From assembly GCF_900105185.1 (NCBI RefSeq), contig NZ_FNTJ01000001.1:1313501-1377500 (forward strand): 64,000 nt of DNA, given 5' to 3'. The notes beneath the pieces are model-generated. The model was not told where the DNA came from. It did no database searches and was given only the letters and a program-made list of their open reading frames with translations. The number at the start of each line of letters is the position of its first letter. Positions within the stretch are counted from its first letter, which is position 1. This DNA is from Pseudomonas saponiphila (GTDB lineage Bacteria > Pseudomonadota > Gammaproteobacteria > Pseudomonadales > Pseudomonadaceae). A program made the translations under genes and the position numbers. Below, piece by piece: positions 1-9,296 of this stretch.

Positions 1-219
1 GCGCGGCGCTATATCCAGCCGGAAGTATCGATGCTGCGCGGGCAATGCCTGGAGCGGCAGAAGTTGTTCGTCGATGCAGCGCAGACTTATCAGTTCATCA
101 TTACCCAGTACCCCAGCAGCGAGTACGCCTACCGCGCTCGTGCGCGCCTGGACACCTTGCAGCAACTGGGTCACTACCCGGCAAACGGTGCAGCGCAAGT
201 TCGTCGCACTGCGTTGTAA
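1..219 (+). CDS. TPR-type protein, C-terminal fragment
   Basis: The frame is open from the first base of the window to a TAA at 217-219, so only the last 72 codons are visible and the real start lies outside. The visible part holds one helical-repeat unit of the TPR/YbgF type: a GQCLERQ helix, then a segment containing FIITQYPSSEYAYRA, the 'YP.S..A..A...L' pattern common in outer-membrane assembly and tol-associated TPR proteins. Function cannot be assigned from the fragment. The next gene, a PilZ protein, is co-directional about 220 bp downstream. Confidence 0.6.
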   Translation, partial: ARRYIQPEVSMLRGQCLERQKLFVDAAQTYQFIITQYPSSEYAYRARARLDTLQQLGHYPANGAAQVRRTAL

Positions 220-437
220 GTCACAGCGCTTCGGGGCAGTGTAATTGCCCCTCGCGCTTGAGCTAACATTTGTACAGGTTGTTCGAACACTGCCCGGTTC
301 CTGCCTGGGCGGTGGCGTTGAAATCCTCCAGACGATTTTCCTCGCACCTCGAATCCGGGCGAACGAGCCGCTCTTGCAGGTCCGTTCCGATGCACTAGTG
401 CGGTCATGCTTAATGGCCTTTCATAGCGATACCCAGC
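220..437. other. Intergenic region before the PilZ gene
   Basis: No gene is supported here. A short inverted repeat (ggggca, 7-nt loop, tgcccc; about 233-251) follows the TPR gene but has no T-tract, so it is at best a weak terminator. The rest presumably carries the PilZ promoter; no convincing -35/-10 pair was found. Confidence 0.4.
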
Positions 438-797
438 ATGTTCACTGAACCGCGGATCGAGCGGCATCAACTGCCGTCCTACTTGAGAGTCTTCAATCGG
501 TTTACCGACAAGCCTGTCGGTTTCCTGGGCAACATCTCCGCAGACGGGCTGATGCTGATCAGCTCGTTGCCGATGCTGATCGGCGCCGCGTTCGAGTTGC
601 GGATCAAAGTCCCCGGCGGTGATGGACAACTGCAGTTCATCGACTTCAGCGCCTGGTGCCTGTGGTGCCGCGAGGACCTGACCCCACACCAGTACGACAG
701 CGGCTTCAGCCTGTTGCGAGCGAACGACGGCTTCGCCGAACTGCAGCAGGCCCTACGGCACTACTTCAGCTTTCACCCCTTGCAGACATCGGCCTGA
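438..797 (+). CDS. PilZ domain protein (c-di-GMP binding)
   Basis: This 119-residue single-domain protein carries both PilZ signature elements. An arginine-containing N-terminal stretch (ERHQLPSYLRVFNR, about residues 5-18) matches the RxxxR switch, and NISADGLML (about 31-39) matches (D/N)xSxxG. PilZ domains bind cyclic di-GMP; a protein with no other domain usually acts as an adaptor that passes the signal to a partner. No membrane segment or output domain is present, so the target is unknown. It is followed by the convergent end of the DUF58 gene 15 bp away. Confidence 0.85.
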   Translation: MFTEPRIERHQLPSYLRVFNRFTDKPVGFLGNISADGLMLISSLPMLIGAAFELRIKVPGGDGQLQFIDFSAWCLWCREDLTPHQYDSGFSLLRANDGFAELQQALRHYFSFHPLQTSA

Positions 798-812
798 CAG
801 GCCCGATTGCCG

Positions 813-2144
813 CTACAGGCTACCGGCCTTCTTCCAGCTCAGATAACGGCTGACCAGATCCGCGCCAAGCTCTCCAGGGCGAGCGTCGAGCAGGGCGATG
901 CCGTGTGCGCTCAGTCGTTCGTGAAGTTCGGCGCGACCGTTCAGGTAATTCACTGCCGAGCTGTAGAGCAGCGCTTCGGGCAAGGTCTGCACCGGGTTCT
1001 GGCGCAGTTGGTCGAGCACTTCCTCGCGCAGGCTGGCCACCAGCACCCGATGCTGGCGACCGATGCGCTTGACCGCGGTCAGCAGTTCCTCATCGTCTTC
1101 GTCCCGCAGATTGGTGACCAGCACCACCAGGGCCCGACGCTTCTGCCGTGCCAGCAGCTCGCTGGCGGCGGCCTGGTAGTCGGCGGGACGCTGGCTGGTG
1201 TGCAGATCGTAGACGCCGTTGAGCAGCACATTCAGATGGGCCTGCCCCTTGATCGGCGCCACGTAGCGCGAGCGCTCCCCGGCGAAGGCGTACAGGCCTA
1301 CGGCATCTCCCTGGCGCAGGGCCACGTAACTGAGCAGCAGGCTGGCGTTGAGGGCATGGTCGAAATGCGCCAGTTCGTCGTCCTGGCTGCGCATGCGGCG
1401 TCCGCAGTCGAGCATGAAAATGATCTGCTGGTCGCGTTCGTCCTGATACTCCCGGGCGATGGGCGTGCGTTGGCGGGCGGTAGCTTTCCAGTCGATCTGC
1501 CGCAGGCTGTCGCCCTCGCGAAACTCCCGCAGCTGATTGAACTCCAGGCCCAGCCCCCGACGTTGCAACTGGCGCACCCCGAGCTGGCTGAGCCAGTTGT
1601 CCACCGCCAGCAATTGCGCACCGTACAGGCGCGCGAAGTCCGGATAGACCCGGGTGCTGCCATGCACCTTGAGCAAACGCCTGGCGCTCCACAGGCCCAG
1701 AGGGCTGGGCAGCGCCACCTCACACTGGTCGAAGTCGAAATGCCCCCGTTGCAGCGGCCGCACGCTGTAGCCGACCTTGCTGACCTGGCCGGGCTCCAGG
1801 CTGACGGATTGCGGCAGATGCTCGAAGCTCAGGCCCTGAGGCGGATGATCGAACAGTTGCACGTGCAGCGCCTGACCGTAGGGATGGCGGATCTCCAACT
1901 GCACGTCGCTCCAGCGCCCCAGGGGCAGGCTGCCGGGCAACTGGCGCCGGACCTCGGGCGAGGCCAGGCGCGACAGGCGCAGGGCATCGAGCAGGGCCAG
2001 CAGCACCAGCGCCAGCAACAGTCCCCAGGCGATCGAGTCCAGGCGCGGCATGGCCTGGATGCCCAGCGCGCGCATGGCGCCCAGGAGCAGGTCCAGGCCG
2101 GTCAGAGTACCCAGCCAGATGAGCAACAGACGGGTCGGTTTCAT
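813..2144 (-). CDS. DUF58 family protein with degenerate vWA fold
   Basis: This is a 443-residue protein. The ATG at 2142-2144 gives an N-terminus (MKPTRLLLIWLG) with two hydrophobic segments in the first 55 residues, so it is probably membrane-anchored; the longer open frame upstream runs into the MoxR gene and is not used. The DUF58 core is clear: LREFREGDSLRQIDWKATAR near residue 210, followed by a vWA-like strand IIFMLDCGRRM. In that strand the canonical DxSxS metal site reads D-C-G-R-R, so metal binding is doubtful. DUF58 proteins accompany MoxR ATPases and are thought to be partners or substrates. It is the last gene of a six-gene leftward operon, 13 bp after the MoxR stop. Confidence 0.85.
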   Translation of the reverse strand: MKPTRLLLIWLGTLTGLDLLLGAMRALGIQAMPRLDSIAWGLLLALVLLALLDALRLSRLASPEVRRQLPGSLPLGRWSDVQLEIRHPYGQALHVQLFDHPPQGLSFEHLPQSVSLEPGQVSKVGYSVRPLQRGHFDFDQCEVALPSPLGLWSARRLLKVHGSTRVYPDFARLYGAQLLAVDNWLSQLGVRQLQRRGLGLEFNQLREFREGDSLRQIDWKATARQRTPIAREYQDERDQQIIFMLDCGRRMRSQDDELAHFDHALNASLLLSYVALRQGDAVGLYAFAGERSRYVAPIKGQAHLNVLLNGVYDLHTSQRPADYQAAASELLARQKRRALVVLVTNLRDEDDEELLTAVKRIGRQHRVLVASLREEVLDQLRQNPVQTLPEALLYSSAVNYLNGRAELHERLSAHGIALLDARPGELGADLVSRYLSWKKAGSL

Positions 2145-2157
2145 CGTGCTGTACGGC

Positions 2158-3183
2158 TCACAAGCGCGGAGCCGGGATCTGTTCGAGCATCTGCTTGAGC
2201 ACCTGCTCCACCGACAGCCCTTCGATATCCAGCTCCGGGGCGATCCGCACCCGGTGGCGCAGCACGGCCATGGCGCAGCCCTTGATGTCATCCGGAACCA
2301 CGAATTCGCCGCCACGCAACAAGGCCCGGGCCCGAGCACCGCGGACCAGGGCAATCGAGGCCCGGGGCCCGGCGCCGAGGCTCAGGCCCGGCCAGCTGCG
2401 GGTGGCCCGGGCCAGTCGCACGGCATAGTCGAGCACCTGATCGTCCAGAGGCAGGTCACTGGCGATGCGCTGCAGGGCCAGCACGTCCTTGGCCTGGAGC
2501 ACCGTGCGCAGGGGCTGTACATCGAGCATGTCGGCGCGGGTCGAACGCGCGACCTGGCGGACCATCTCCAGCTCTTCGTCGGCATCCGGGTAGTCCATGC
2601 GCAGTTTGAGCATGAAACGGTCCAGCTCGGCTTCCGGCAGTGGGTAGGTACCTTCCTGTTCGATGGGGTTCTGGGTGGCCAGGACCATGAACGGCTGGGC
2701 AATGGGCAGGGCTCGGCCTTCCAGGGTGACCTGGCGTTCCTGCATGGCTTCCAGCAGGGCGGCCTGGGTCTTGGCCGGGGCGCGGTTGATCTCGTCCGCC
2801 AGCAGCAGGTTGGTGAACAGCGGCCCCTTGCGCAGCTTGAACTGTTCGCTCTGCAGGTCGTACACCGCGTGGCCGGTGACATCGCTGGGCATCAGGTCCG
2901 GGGTGAACTGGATCCGCGCGAAGTCACCGCCGAAACAACGGGCCAGGGCCCGCACCAGCAGGGTCTTGCCGAGGCCAGGAACACCTTCGAGCAACACGTG
3001 GCCGCCGGCGATCAGGGCGGTCAGCACGTCATCGATCACCGCTGTCTGGCCAATCAGCACTTTCTGCAGTTCTTGGCGTACGGCCTGGGCCAGCTGGCTG
3101 GCGCGCTGGCGCTGCTGGACGGCATGCTCCTGGGGCGGTGGAGCCTCGGAGGTGTCTTGGGATTCGACGGGTTGTTCGCTCAT
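2158..3183 (-). CDS. MoxR-family AAA+ ATPase
   Basis: This is a 341-residue MoxR ATPase of the AAA+ superfamily, typically a chaperone-like factor that matures vWA-domain partner complexes. The Walker A motif EGVPGLGKT lies near residues 66-74, Walker B is LLADEINRAPAKTQ near 129, and the sensor-1 region is VLATQNPIEQEGTYPLPEAE. The MoxR hallmark QNPIEQEGTYPLPEAELDRF is intact. An acidic, Gln-rich N-terminal extension of about 25 residues precedes the fold. The start overlaps the DUF4350 stop by 4 bp, indicating translational coupling, and the DUF58 partner follows directly. Confidence 0.93.
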   Translation of the reverse strand: MSEQPVESQDTSEAPPPQEHAVQQRQRASQLAQAVRQELQKVLIGQTAVIDDVLTALIAGGHVLLEGVPGLGKTLLVRALARCFGGDFARIQFTPDLMPSDVTGHAVYDLQSEQFKLRKGPLFTNLLLADEINRAPAKTQAALLEAMQERQVTLEGRALPIAQPFMVLATQNPIEQEGTYPLPEAELDRFMLKLRMDYPDADEELEMVRQVARSTRADMLDVQPLRTVLQAKDVLALQRIASDLPLDDQVLDYAVRLARATRSWPGLSLGAGPRASIALVRGARARALLRGGEFVVPDDIKGCAMAVLRHRVRIAPELDIEGLSVEQVLKQMLEQIPAPRL

Positions 3184-4343
3184 AGGGCATTCCTGAGTGT
3201 TTGCAGGTGGGCGACCTGGTGGCTGAAATCAGCGCTGGAAAGGCGCTGCCCGGACAAGGGTTGCAGGGCCTGTTGCACCGTGCTGACAGGCTGTCGGCTG
3301 AGCAGGGCGAGGACCTCCCACTGGGCTTCAGTGGGCAATTGCTCGAAGCCCGGATGGCGGCGGCGCGCCCGACGCCGGATATCCAGGTGCAGCGCCTGCA
3401 GCAATGGCGCCTGGCCGCCATGGCGCAGGAGAAAGTCGGCGCTGGCCCGCAGGTGTTCGCGCAGTTGACGCCGGGCCTTGGGAGCCGGTGCCTGCAACGG
3501 ACCCTGGCGGCTGCCGGCCTGCCACAGCCACAGGCCGATCAACAGTGCCAGGGCTACCAGCGCCTGGGGAAAATAGCGCCAGAGCAATTGCCACAGGCTC
3601 GGGTGGTCGGTGTTGAACAGCAGGGTCACCGCCGTATCGGTATTCAGGTACCACAGCAGCCAGGCGTTGTCGTACAGACCGATACTCGGGGTTTTCCAGA
3701 TGTCGGCATCGGTCAGTACGGTGACCGAGCCCTGGCCATAATCGAGCTGGACCATGTGGGTGGCCGTGGCGCTGTTGGCCCAGGACTGGGCCAGGTTGTC
3801 CGGGTCGGACAGATCAAAGGCGGTATCGAAGCCGACGTAGGCCGGGGCCTGTTCGTCTTCCAGGTAGATCTTGGTCAGCTTCGGAAAGGCCTCGTCGGCA
3901 TCCTGTTGTACCGGCGGCTCCTGATCCTCGCTGAGCTGCTGATGGATCTGCACCCGGTCCAGCAGCAAATCGCCGCTTTGCTCGGTGTCTTCGTCCCACA
4001 GGGCTTCGGCGACAAAGATCAGCCGGCCGCCGGCACGGGCCCAGTCCAGCACCTGATCGACCTGGCGCGGACTCATGTTGGAACGCTCGCCGAGCAGCAA
4101 CAGGCTGTTGCCGACCGGCTTGAGGCTGGCCAGTACTTCCAGGCTGTTGGCATGGTCGACCTTGAGGCCGCGCTCGCGCAAAAACATCTCGGCAGCCAGA
4201 TAGGGATTGGCCCGGGCCTCGGGAGACGGGCCGTGATCGACCAGTTCCTGATAGGGCGTGGCGTGGTGGTACAGGGAGTAGCCGGCAGCGCCCAGTACCA
4301 GGATCAGCAACAGCGCCAGGCCGCCCCACAGGTAGCGTTTCAT
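3180..4343 (-). CDS. DUF4350 domain membrane protein
   Basis: This 387-residue protein has an N-terminal transmembrane segment (LLLILVLGAAGYSLY, about 11-25). A periplasmic-type region of the DUF4350 class follows, including AAEMFLRERGLKVDHANSLE and GGRLIFVAEALWDED. A second membrane span (ALVALALLIGLWLW, about 260-275) and an Arg-rich cytosolic tail complete it. DUF4350 genes are regularly found beside MoxR and DUF58 genes, and the biochemical role is unknown. It overlaps both neighbours by 4 bp (ATGA), so all of these are one transcript. Confidence 0.8.
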   Translation of the reverse strand: MKRYLWGGLALLLILVLGAAGYSLYHHATPYQELVDHGPSPEARANPYLAAEMFLRERGLKVDHANSLEVLASLKPVGNSLLLLGERSNMSPRQVDQVLDWARAGGRLIFVAEALWDEDTEQSGDLLLDRVQIHQQLSEDQEPPVQQDADEAFPKLTKIYLEDEQAPAYVGFDTAFDLSDPDNLAQSWANSATATHMVQLDYGQGSVTVLTDADIWKTPSIGLYDNAWLLWYLNTDTAVTLLFNTDHPSLWQLLWRYFPQALVALALLIGLWLWQAGSRQGPLQAPAPKARRQLREHLRASADFLLRHGGQAPLLQALHLDIRRRARRRHPGFEQLPTEAQWEVLALLSRQPVSTVQQALQPLSGQRLSSADFSHQVAHLQTLRNAL

Positions 4344-5890
4344 GCGCAGGCTCCCGGACCGAACAGGCTGCGCCAGCCATCACACAGTTGTGCTTGCAGG
4401 TCGGCGCCGGGCACGCGATGACCGTAGGCCATGTTCTGCCAGTGGGTGGTCAATTCGCGGCTGAAGGCTTCCAGGGACGGTTGCTGCAGCGCCTTGATCC
4501 GTTCCAGCACCTGACCTTCGGTGTCGGCCACGCTCAGAGGCAGTTGAAAGTCCTCCAGCAAGCGGCAGAGCAAGGCCCGATACAACAGACCCAGTGCTTC
4601 CCGAGGCTGGCTGGCCCACAGTTCCTGGGCGTGGGCGGCGACATCGGCGGGCAGGGATTGGCTGCTGACGTCCAGGCCGAACAGTTGCTGGGGGATCGCC
4701 GCCGGGCGTTTTTTGCGCGGCAGCGGACGGCGGCTGACAAAGGCCCGCAGCCAGTCGCGGTAGCGCCACAGCAACCAGCCCAGAGCACTGAGCAGCAAGC
4801 CCCAGAGGAGGATTTCCAGGCCCTTGGCGAAGTTGCCGAAGCGATTCTGGTCGAGGTTGTCCAGCAGACTCTTGAGCCAGCCCGGAGGCTTGCCCTTGGC
4901 GTCCTTTTTCGCGGTCTGCTCTTCGCCGAAGCGGTAGCGGGTGACCGATTCCTGATTCTTGAACGGCGGTTTATCCAGGATGCCCTGGATGCTGTCCTTC
5001 GCCGCCTTGCTGGTCAGGGGTTGCTGCAACAACCGGGGCGCTTCGGGGCCGGCCACGGAACTGTTGGGGTTGGCCGCCCACGGCGCCTGGCCCGGCATCG
5101 CCAGCAGCAGGCCGCTCACCAGCAGCAGCGCCGCCACGCCGCTCAGGCGCTGACGCAGGCGGCGAAACACCAGCTCGATGTCCCAGGCCTCGAGCTCGGT
5201 GCGGCGATTGAGGTACAGGCTGAAGCCGCAGGCCACGTAGATCGGCTCCCAGATCACCAGCACCAGGGCGTAGAAGGCGTTAGTCAGGTGTTCCAGCCAC
5301 AGCCAGTCCTGCTGGGCGGCGACGACCAGGCTCTGCCAGTTCCAGTCCAGCTCGACCTGTTGTGGCAACAGCAGGTAGAACAGCACCAGCAGGCCGATCC
5401 ACAAGGCGCCCTCCAGGTGCATGCCGATCAGCGTCAGCCAGCGCGCAGCCCCGGCGTTGCGTTGCAACAGCACGCCCAGGCGCTGCTGCCGGGCCTCGCC
5501 GCCGAGGCCTTCCAGTTGTACCACCGGCAGGACGAAGCTGCGGCTCAGGCTGAAGCGGCGCCAGGTCAGGCTGGCCAGCAATTGCGATTTGAGCAGGCGC
5601 GGCCACTGGCGCAGGGCCTGGCCGAGGCTCGGGGTTTCACCGAACAAAGCCTTGGACAGGATAAATAGCGGCAAGGGCTCGAAGGCTGGCTTGAGCCACC
5701 AGAACAACAGCACCGCCAGGGAGGGCGACTGCCACAGCAGCAGGCTCAGCAGGGCGAACACCGGCAGGCTGACGATGGCCCAGCTGGTCATCAGCAAGCG
5801 CCGGTGGCGCTGGCTCAGGAGCACGCCCAGGTCCATGGCTTCCCAGGTCGTGCGGGGGCGGATCACCACACTGGCATCACTCAGGCGCAT
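4340..5890 (-). CDS. DUF4129 domain multi-pass membrane protein
   Basis: This 516-residue protein has several hydrophobic segments in the N-terminal half (about residues 38-75, 155-175 and 195-225) and further spans near 255-275 and 360-380. A C-terminal cytosolic DUF4129 region includes ELWASQPREALGLLYRALL. DUF4129 is also found fused to transglutaminase-like proteins in MoxR/DUF58 clusters, so it probably belongs to the same membrane assembly; its reaction is unknown. The ATG at 5888-5890 lies 14 bp inside the SpoIIM gene, and its stop overlaps the DUF4350 start. Confidence 0.8.
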   Translation of the reverse strand: MRLSDASVVIRPRTTWEAMDLGVLLSQRHRRLLMTSWAIVSLPVFALLSLLLWQSPSLAVLLFWWLKPAFEPLPLFILSKALFGETPSLGQALRQWPRLLKSQLLASLTWRRFSLSRSFVLPVVQLEGLGGEARQQRLGVLLQRNAGAARWLTLIGMHLEGALWIGLLVLFYLLLPQQVELDWNWQSLVVAAQQDWLWLEHLTNAFYALVLVIWEPIYVACGFSLYLNRRTELEAWDIELVFRRLRQRLSGVAALLLVSGLLLAMPGQAPWAANPNSSVAGPEAPRLLQQPLTSKAAKDSIQGILDKPPFKNQESVTRYRFGEEQTAKKDAKGKPPGWLKSLLDNLDQNRFGNFAKGLEILLWGLLLSALGWLLWRYRDWLRAFVSRRPLPRKKRPAAIPQQLFGLDVSSQSLPADVAAHAQELWASQPREALGLLYRALLCRLLEDFQLPLSVADTEGQVLERIKALQQPSLEAFSRELTTHWQNMAYGHRVPGADLQAQLCDGWRSLFGPGACA

Positions 5891-6857
5891 GGGGTGCTCG
5901 TCCGGCCAGGGTCAGGTACGCCAGCATCAGGCCCCACAGGCCGGCGCCGACGCTGTATTTGATCCAGGCCGCGGGCCAGGTCATGGAGGACCAGTAGGCT
6001 TCTATAAAGGCAGCGATCAGCAGAAACACAATCACCCCGTAGATCAGTTGCACGCTGATCCGCGCGGCCTGCAACAGCGCGTCGCCGCGCCTCAGGCGCC
6101 CGGGGGCGATCAGCGCCCAGCCCAGCTTCAGCCCGGCCGCACCGGACAGGGCAATGGCGCTCAGTTCGAAGGCACCATGGCCGATGACGAAGGGCCAGAA
6201 GGTCTGGCCGAAGCCGATCTGGGTCAGGTGGCCGGCGATGGCGCCGATCATCAGGCCGTTGAACAACAGGAAGAACACACTGCCCAGGCCAAACAGCAGA
6301 CCGCTGGCGAAGGTCTGAAAGGCGATGCCGATGTTGTGCATGATGTAGTAGCCGAACATCACCCAGTCTTCGCTGGAGGCGCGCTCGGCGACCCGTCCCA
6401 GGCGTGCGCCGCTGGGGTCGTACATGCTCTGCATTTCCGATACCTGCTGCGCGCTCACCAGGCTGTAGACCAGTTCGGGGTAGAGGTACACCAACAGGCC
6501 GATACCCAGCAGGCTGCCGAAGAACAGCAGGCTGGCGATCAGAACCAGGCGCCATTCCTGGCGCACCAGGCGTGGAAAGCCGGCCAGTATGAAACCCAGG
6601 ACATTGGCGCTGATGGCGGTGCGCTGCCGGTACAGTTGCTGGTGGCCGCGCAACGCCAGTTGCTGCAATGGATCGATCAGGTAACTGCTGTAGCCGCGTT
6701 CCTGGGCCAGGGCCAGGTGCTGGCACAGGCGGCGGTAGTCCTGGACGAAGGTCTGGCAGTCTTCGCCCCGGGTGCGACCCCGCTCAAGCTGCTCGAGCAG
6801 TTGCTCGAACTGCTGCCATTGCGCCTGGTGGCGGCTTTCGAAAAGGCTCTGTTTCAT
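5877..6857 (-). CDS. SpoIIM-type (stage II sporulation protein M-like) membrane protein
   Basis: This is a 326-residue integral membrane protein. A charged helical N-terminus (MKQSLFESRHQAQWQQFEQLLEQ..., about 90 residues) precedes at least five hydrophobic spans, and the SpoIIM-family segment YYIMHNIGIAFQTFASGLLF is present, followed by GHGAFELSAIALSGAAGL. In Bacillus, SpoIIM acts in peptidoglycan degradation during engulfment. In non-sporulating proteobacteria the homologue usually sits with RDD and MoxR/DUF58 genes, as here, and its job is not known. Its start overlaps the RDD stop by 4 bp. Confidence 0.85.
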   Translation of the reverse strand: MKQSLFESRHQAQWQQFEQLLEQLERGRTRGEDCQTFVQDYRRLCQHLALAQERGYSSYLIDPLQQLALRGHQQLYRQRTAISANVLGFILAGFPRLVRQEWRLVLIASLLFFGSLLGIGLLVYLYPELVYSLVSAQQVSEMQSMYDPSGARLGRVAERASSEDWVMFGYYIMHNIGIAFQTFASGLLFGLGSVFFLLFNGLMIGAIAGHLTQIGFGQTFWPFVIGHGAFELSAIALSGAAGLKLGWALIAPGRLRRGDALLQAARISVQLIYGVIVFLLIAAFIEAYWSSMTWPAAWIKYSVGAGLWGLMLAYLTLAGRAPHAPE

Positions 6858-7579
6858 GTGGATCCCAGAAAGCCGCGGGCTATGCCATTAAGTTCGGCTG
6901 TCGCCTGGGCTGCGGGCAGGTGCAGCGGTTGCGCGAGGATGCCTGCCAGTTCCCGGGTTCGTTCGGCGGACAGCTGGCCCTGGCGTTCGGCAAAGCCGAG
7001 GATCGCCCGCTGTTCATTCAGGCTCAGGGCGAAGGGCGCGGAGCGGGGCGTGGCGTCGGGCAGTTGCGGTCGGCTCAGGGATTGCTCGCGGTAGATCACC
7101 AGGGTGCCGGCGGCCAGGTCGCCGAGGCGCTTGAAGGTTGGATGCTGCAGGCAACTGATGGCGCCGAGGAAGTAGCCGAACGGCAACATGTCGGCAAAGC
7201 GCAGCAGGTTGCGGGTCAGGGAGGCGCTCCAGCCAATGGGCGTGCCATCGTCCTGAACCACGCGCAGTCCCATCAGCTGCTTGCCGGGCGAGCGGCCCTG
7301 GTTCAGCACCTCGAACAGCACCATGTACCACCAGCTGATCAGGAACAGCAGGATCGAGCCGAGGCCGATGCCGATCTCGCCGAAAAAGCCCAGCACGATG
7401 AACAGCAGGCCCAACACCAGCCCGCGAATGCCCAGGTCGAGGGCAAACGCCAGGGTACGCACCAGCAACCCCGCCGGTCGCAGCGGCAGATCGATACCCT
7501 CGGGGGTTTCGACCTGATACCGCGTATCCAGTGGCGGGTGCAGCGATGCGTTCCTTGGCGTTGCTGTCGTCTCAAGCAT
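6854..7579 (-). CDS. RDD family membrane protein
   Basis: This is the first gene of the six-gene leftward cluster. The ATG at 7577-7579 (MLETTATPRNASLHPP) is preferred over the upstream 7657 start because family similarity begins here; it gives 241 residues. The RDD domain shows RTLAFALDLGIRGLVLGLLF (Arg and the two Asp-type positions in the first span), a second span (IGLGSILLFLISWWYMV) and the conserved GRSPGKQLMGLRVVQDDGTP. RDD proteins are small membrane proteins, some implicated in ion or solute transport. The divergent sbcB gene starts 185 bp away. Confidence 0.85.
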   Translation of the reverse strand: MLETTATPRNASLHPPLDTRYQVETPEGIDLPLRPAGLLVRTLAFALDLGIRGLVLGLLFIVLGFFGEIGIGLGSILLFLISWWYMVLFEVLNQGRSPGKQLMGLRVVQDDGTPIGWSASLTRNLLRFADMLPFGYFLGAISCLQHPTFKRLGDLAAGTLVIYREQSLSRPQLPDATPRSAPFALSLNEQRAILGFAERQGQLSAERTRELAGILAQPLHLPAAQATAELNGIARGFLGST

Positions 7580-7764
7580 GGGCAACTTAGAGGCTTGGCC
7601 TGGTAGAGAAAAATCCAGCGCAGATGCTAGCAGTGTCCGAGGGGCAAACGACATCATTAACTACGATTTCAGCACGCTGCTCTGCTCGCCGCCCGTTCAC
7701 GCGGCTGGCCCTGGTGACGCTTGAGCGCCTAGACTGCGGCGGTCTTTCAGTTCAGGAACAGGCC

Positions 7765-9192
7765 GTGACTTCCCTCTTTTGGTACGACTACGAAACCACC
7801 GGCATCAATCCGCGCTGCGATCGCCCGTTGCAAGTGGCCGGTATTCGCACCGACCTGGCGCTCAACGAGATCGACGAGCCGGTCAACCTCTATTGCCAGC
7901 CCAGCGACGACATCCTGCCGCACCCGGCGGCCTGCATGATCACCGGCATCACCCCCGGTCGCCTGGCGGCCCAGGGCTTGAGCGAGGCGGACTTCATGAC
8001 CCGGGTGCACGCCCAGTTGGCGCGCCCGGGCACCTGTGGCGTGGGCTACAACACCCTGCGCTTTGACGATGAGGTGACCCGCTACAGCCTGTATCGCAAT
8101 TTCTTCGATCCCTATGCCCGCGAGTGGCAGGGCGGCAACAGTCGCTGGGATCTGATCGATGTGGTGCGCACCGCCTATGCCTTGCGTCCCGAAGGCATCG
8201 TCTGGCCCGAGGAGCAAGGGCAGGTGACCCTCAGGCTGGAACGGCTGACCGCGGCCAACGGCATCGATCATGGCCAGGCCCACGATGCGCTGTCCGATGT
8301 TCGAGCGACCATAGCCCTGGCGCGATTGATTCGTGACCGGCAACCCAAGCTCTATGACTGGCTGTTCCAGCTGCGCAGCAAACAGCGGGTGATGGATCAG
8401 ATTCGCCTGTTGCAGCCTCTGGTGCATATTTCCGGGCGCTTTTCCGCTGCGCGCCACTACCTCGGCGTGGTGTTGCCCCTGGCCTGGCATCCGCGCAATC
8501 GCAATGCGCTGATTGTCTGTGACTTGCATCTGGATCCTCAGGGATTGCTGGACCTGGACGCTGAAACCTTGCGCCAGCGTTTATATACCCGGCGTGATGA
8601 TCTGGCGGACGGCGAGTTGCCGGTGCCGTTGAAACTCATCCATATCAATCGCTGCCCGGTAGTGGCGCCCTTGAATGTCTTGCGGGGCGAGGATCAACAG
8701 CGATTGCACTTGGATATGGAGCAGTACCAGCGCCGGGCCGGGCTTTTGACGGAAACTCAGGAAGTTTGGCGGGATAAACTTTCGCTGATTTATGCTCCCG
8801 ATGAGTTCGCGGCCAGCGAGGATCCGGAGCAACAGTTGTACGACGGCTTTATTGGCGATCGCGACCGGCGATTGTGTGAGCAAGTACGTGAAGCCGATCC
8901 GCTGCATTTGGCTCGGCAACAGTGGCCCTTTGATGATGAGCGCTTGCCGGAATTGCTCTTTCGCTACCGCGCTCGCAACTTTCCGGAAACATTGGATGAA
9001 GCCGAGCAAGAGCGTTGGCGGGCATTTTGCCGCCAGCGTTTGCTAGAGCCGAAACTCGGCGCGCCCAATACCCTGGAAAGTTTTGCCCAGGGGCTTGAAC
9101 AATCGTTGTTAAGTGCAGATCCCCGGCAACGTCAGGTGCTGGATGAATGGCAGGCCCATGTTCAGGACCTGAGCGGGCGCCTGGCTCTTTGA
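7765..9192 (+). CDS. sbcB: Exodeoxyribonuclease I
   Basis: This 475-residue 3'-5' single-strand DNA exonuclease acts in recombination and mismatch repair. A GTG start at 7765 is chosen because an aggaa Shine-Dalgarno sits about 8 bp upstream (near 7754) and the conserved N-terminus begins there; the longer frame from 7624 adds 47 residues unlike the family. The DEDD exonuclease motif I is WYDYETTG (Asp8, Glu10), and GVGYNTLRFDDEVTRYSLYRN and HDALSDVRATIALA supply motifs II and III. The C-terminal SH3-like and helical regions follow to the usual length. A bidirectional terminator separates it from the convergent mvaT. Confidence 0.95.
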   Translation: MTSLFWYDYETTGINPRCDRPLQVAGIRTDLALNEIDEPVNLYCQPSDDILPHPAACMITGITPGRLAAQGLSEADFMTRVHAQLARPGTCGVGYNTLRFDDEVTRYSLYRNFFDPYAREWQGGNSRWDLIDVVRTAYALRPEGIVWPEEQGQVTLRLERLTAANGIDHGQAHDALSDVRATIALARLIRDRQPKLYDWLFQLRSKQRVMDQIRLLQPLVHISGRFSAARHYLGVVLPLAWHPRNRNALIVCDLHLDPQGLLDLDAETLRQRLYTRRDDLADGELPVPLKLIHINRCPVVAPLNVLRGEDQQRLHLDMEQYQRRAGLLTETQEVWRDKLSLIYAPDEFAASEDPEQQLYDGFIGDRDRRLCEQVREADPLHLARQQWPFDDERLPELLFRYRARNFPETLDEAEQERWRAFCRQRLLEPKLGAPNTLESFAQGLEQSLLSADPRQRQVLDEWQAHVQDLSGRLAL

Positions 9193-9230
9193 GAGCGGAG
9201 CCAGCCCCTTGGGCATTAAGCCCGGACATA

Positions 9231-9258
9231 AAAAAACGCCAGCATGCTGGCGTTTTTT
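9231..9258. terminator. Bidirectional terminator between sbcB and mvaT
   Basis: A perfect 28-bp palindrome: six A, then cgccagcatgctggcg, then six T. The stem is GC-rich and flanked by A- and T-tracts on the two sides, so it can stop transcription from sbcB rightward and from mvaT leftward. Confidence 0.9.
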
Positions 9259-9296
9259 CATTGCGGCGGTAAGGCCCGGGCGCTCACTGGCGAGAC

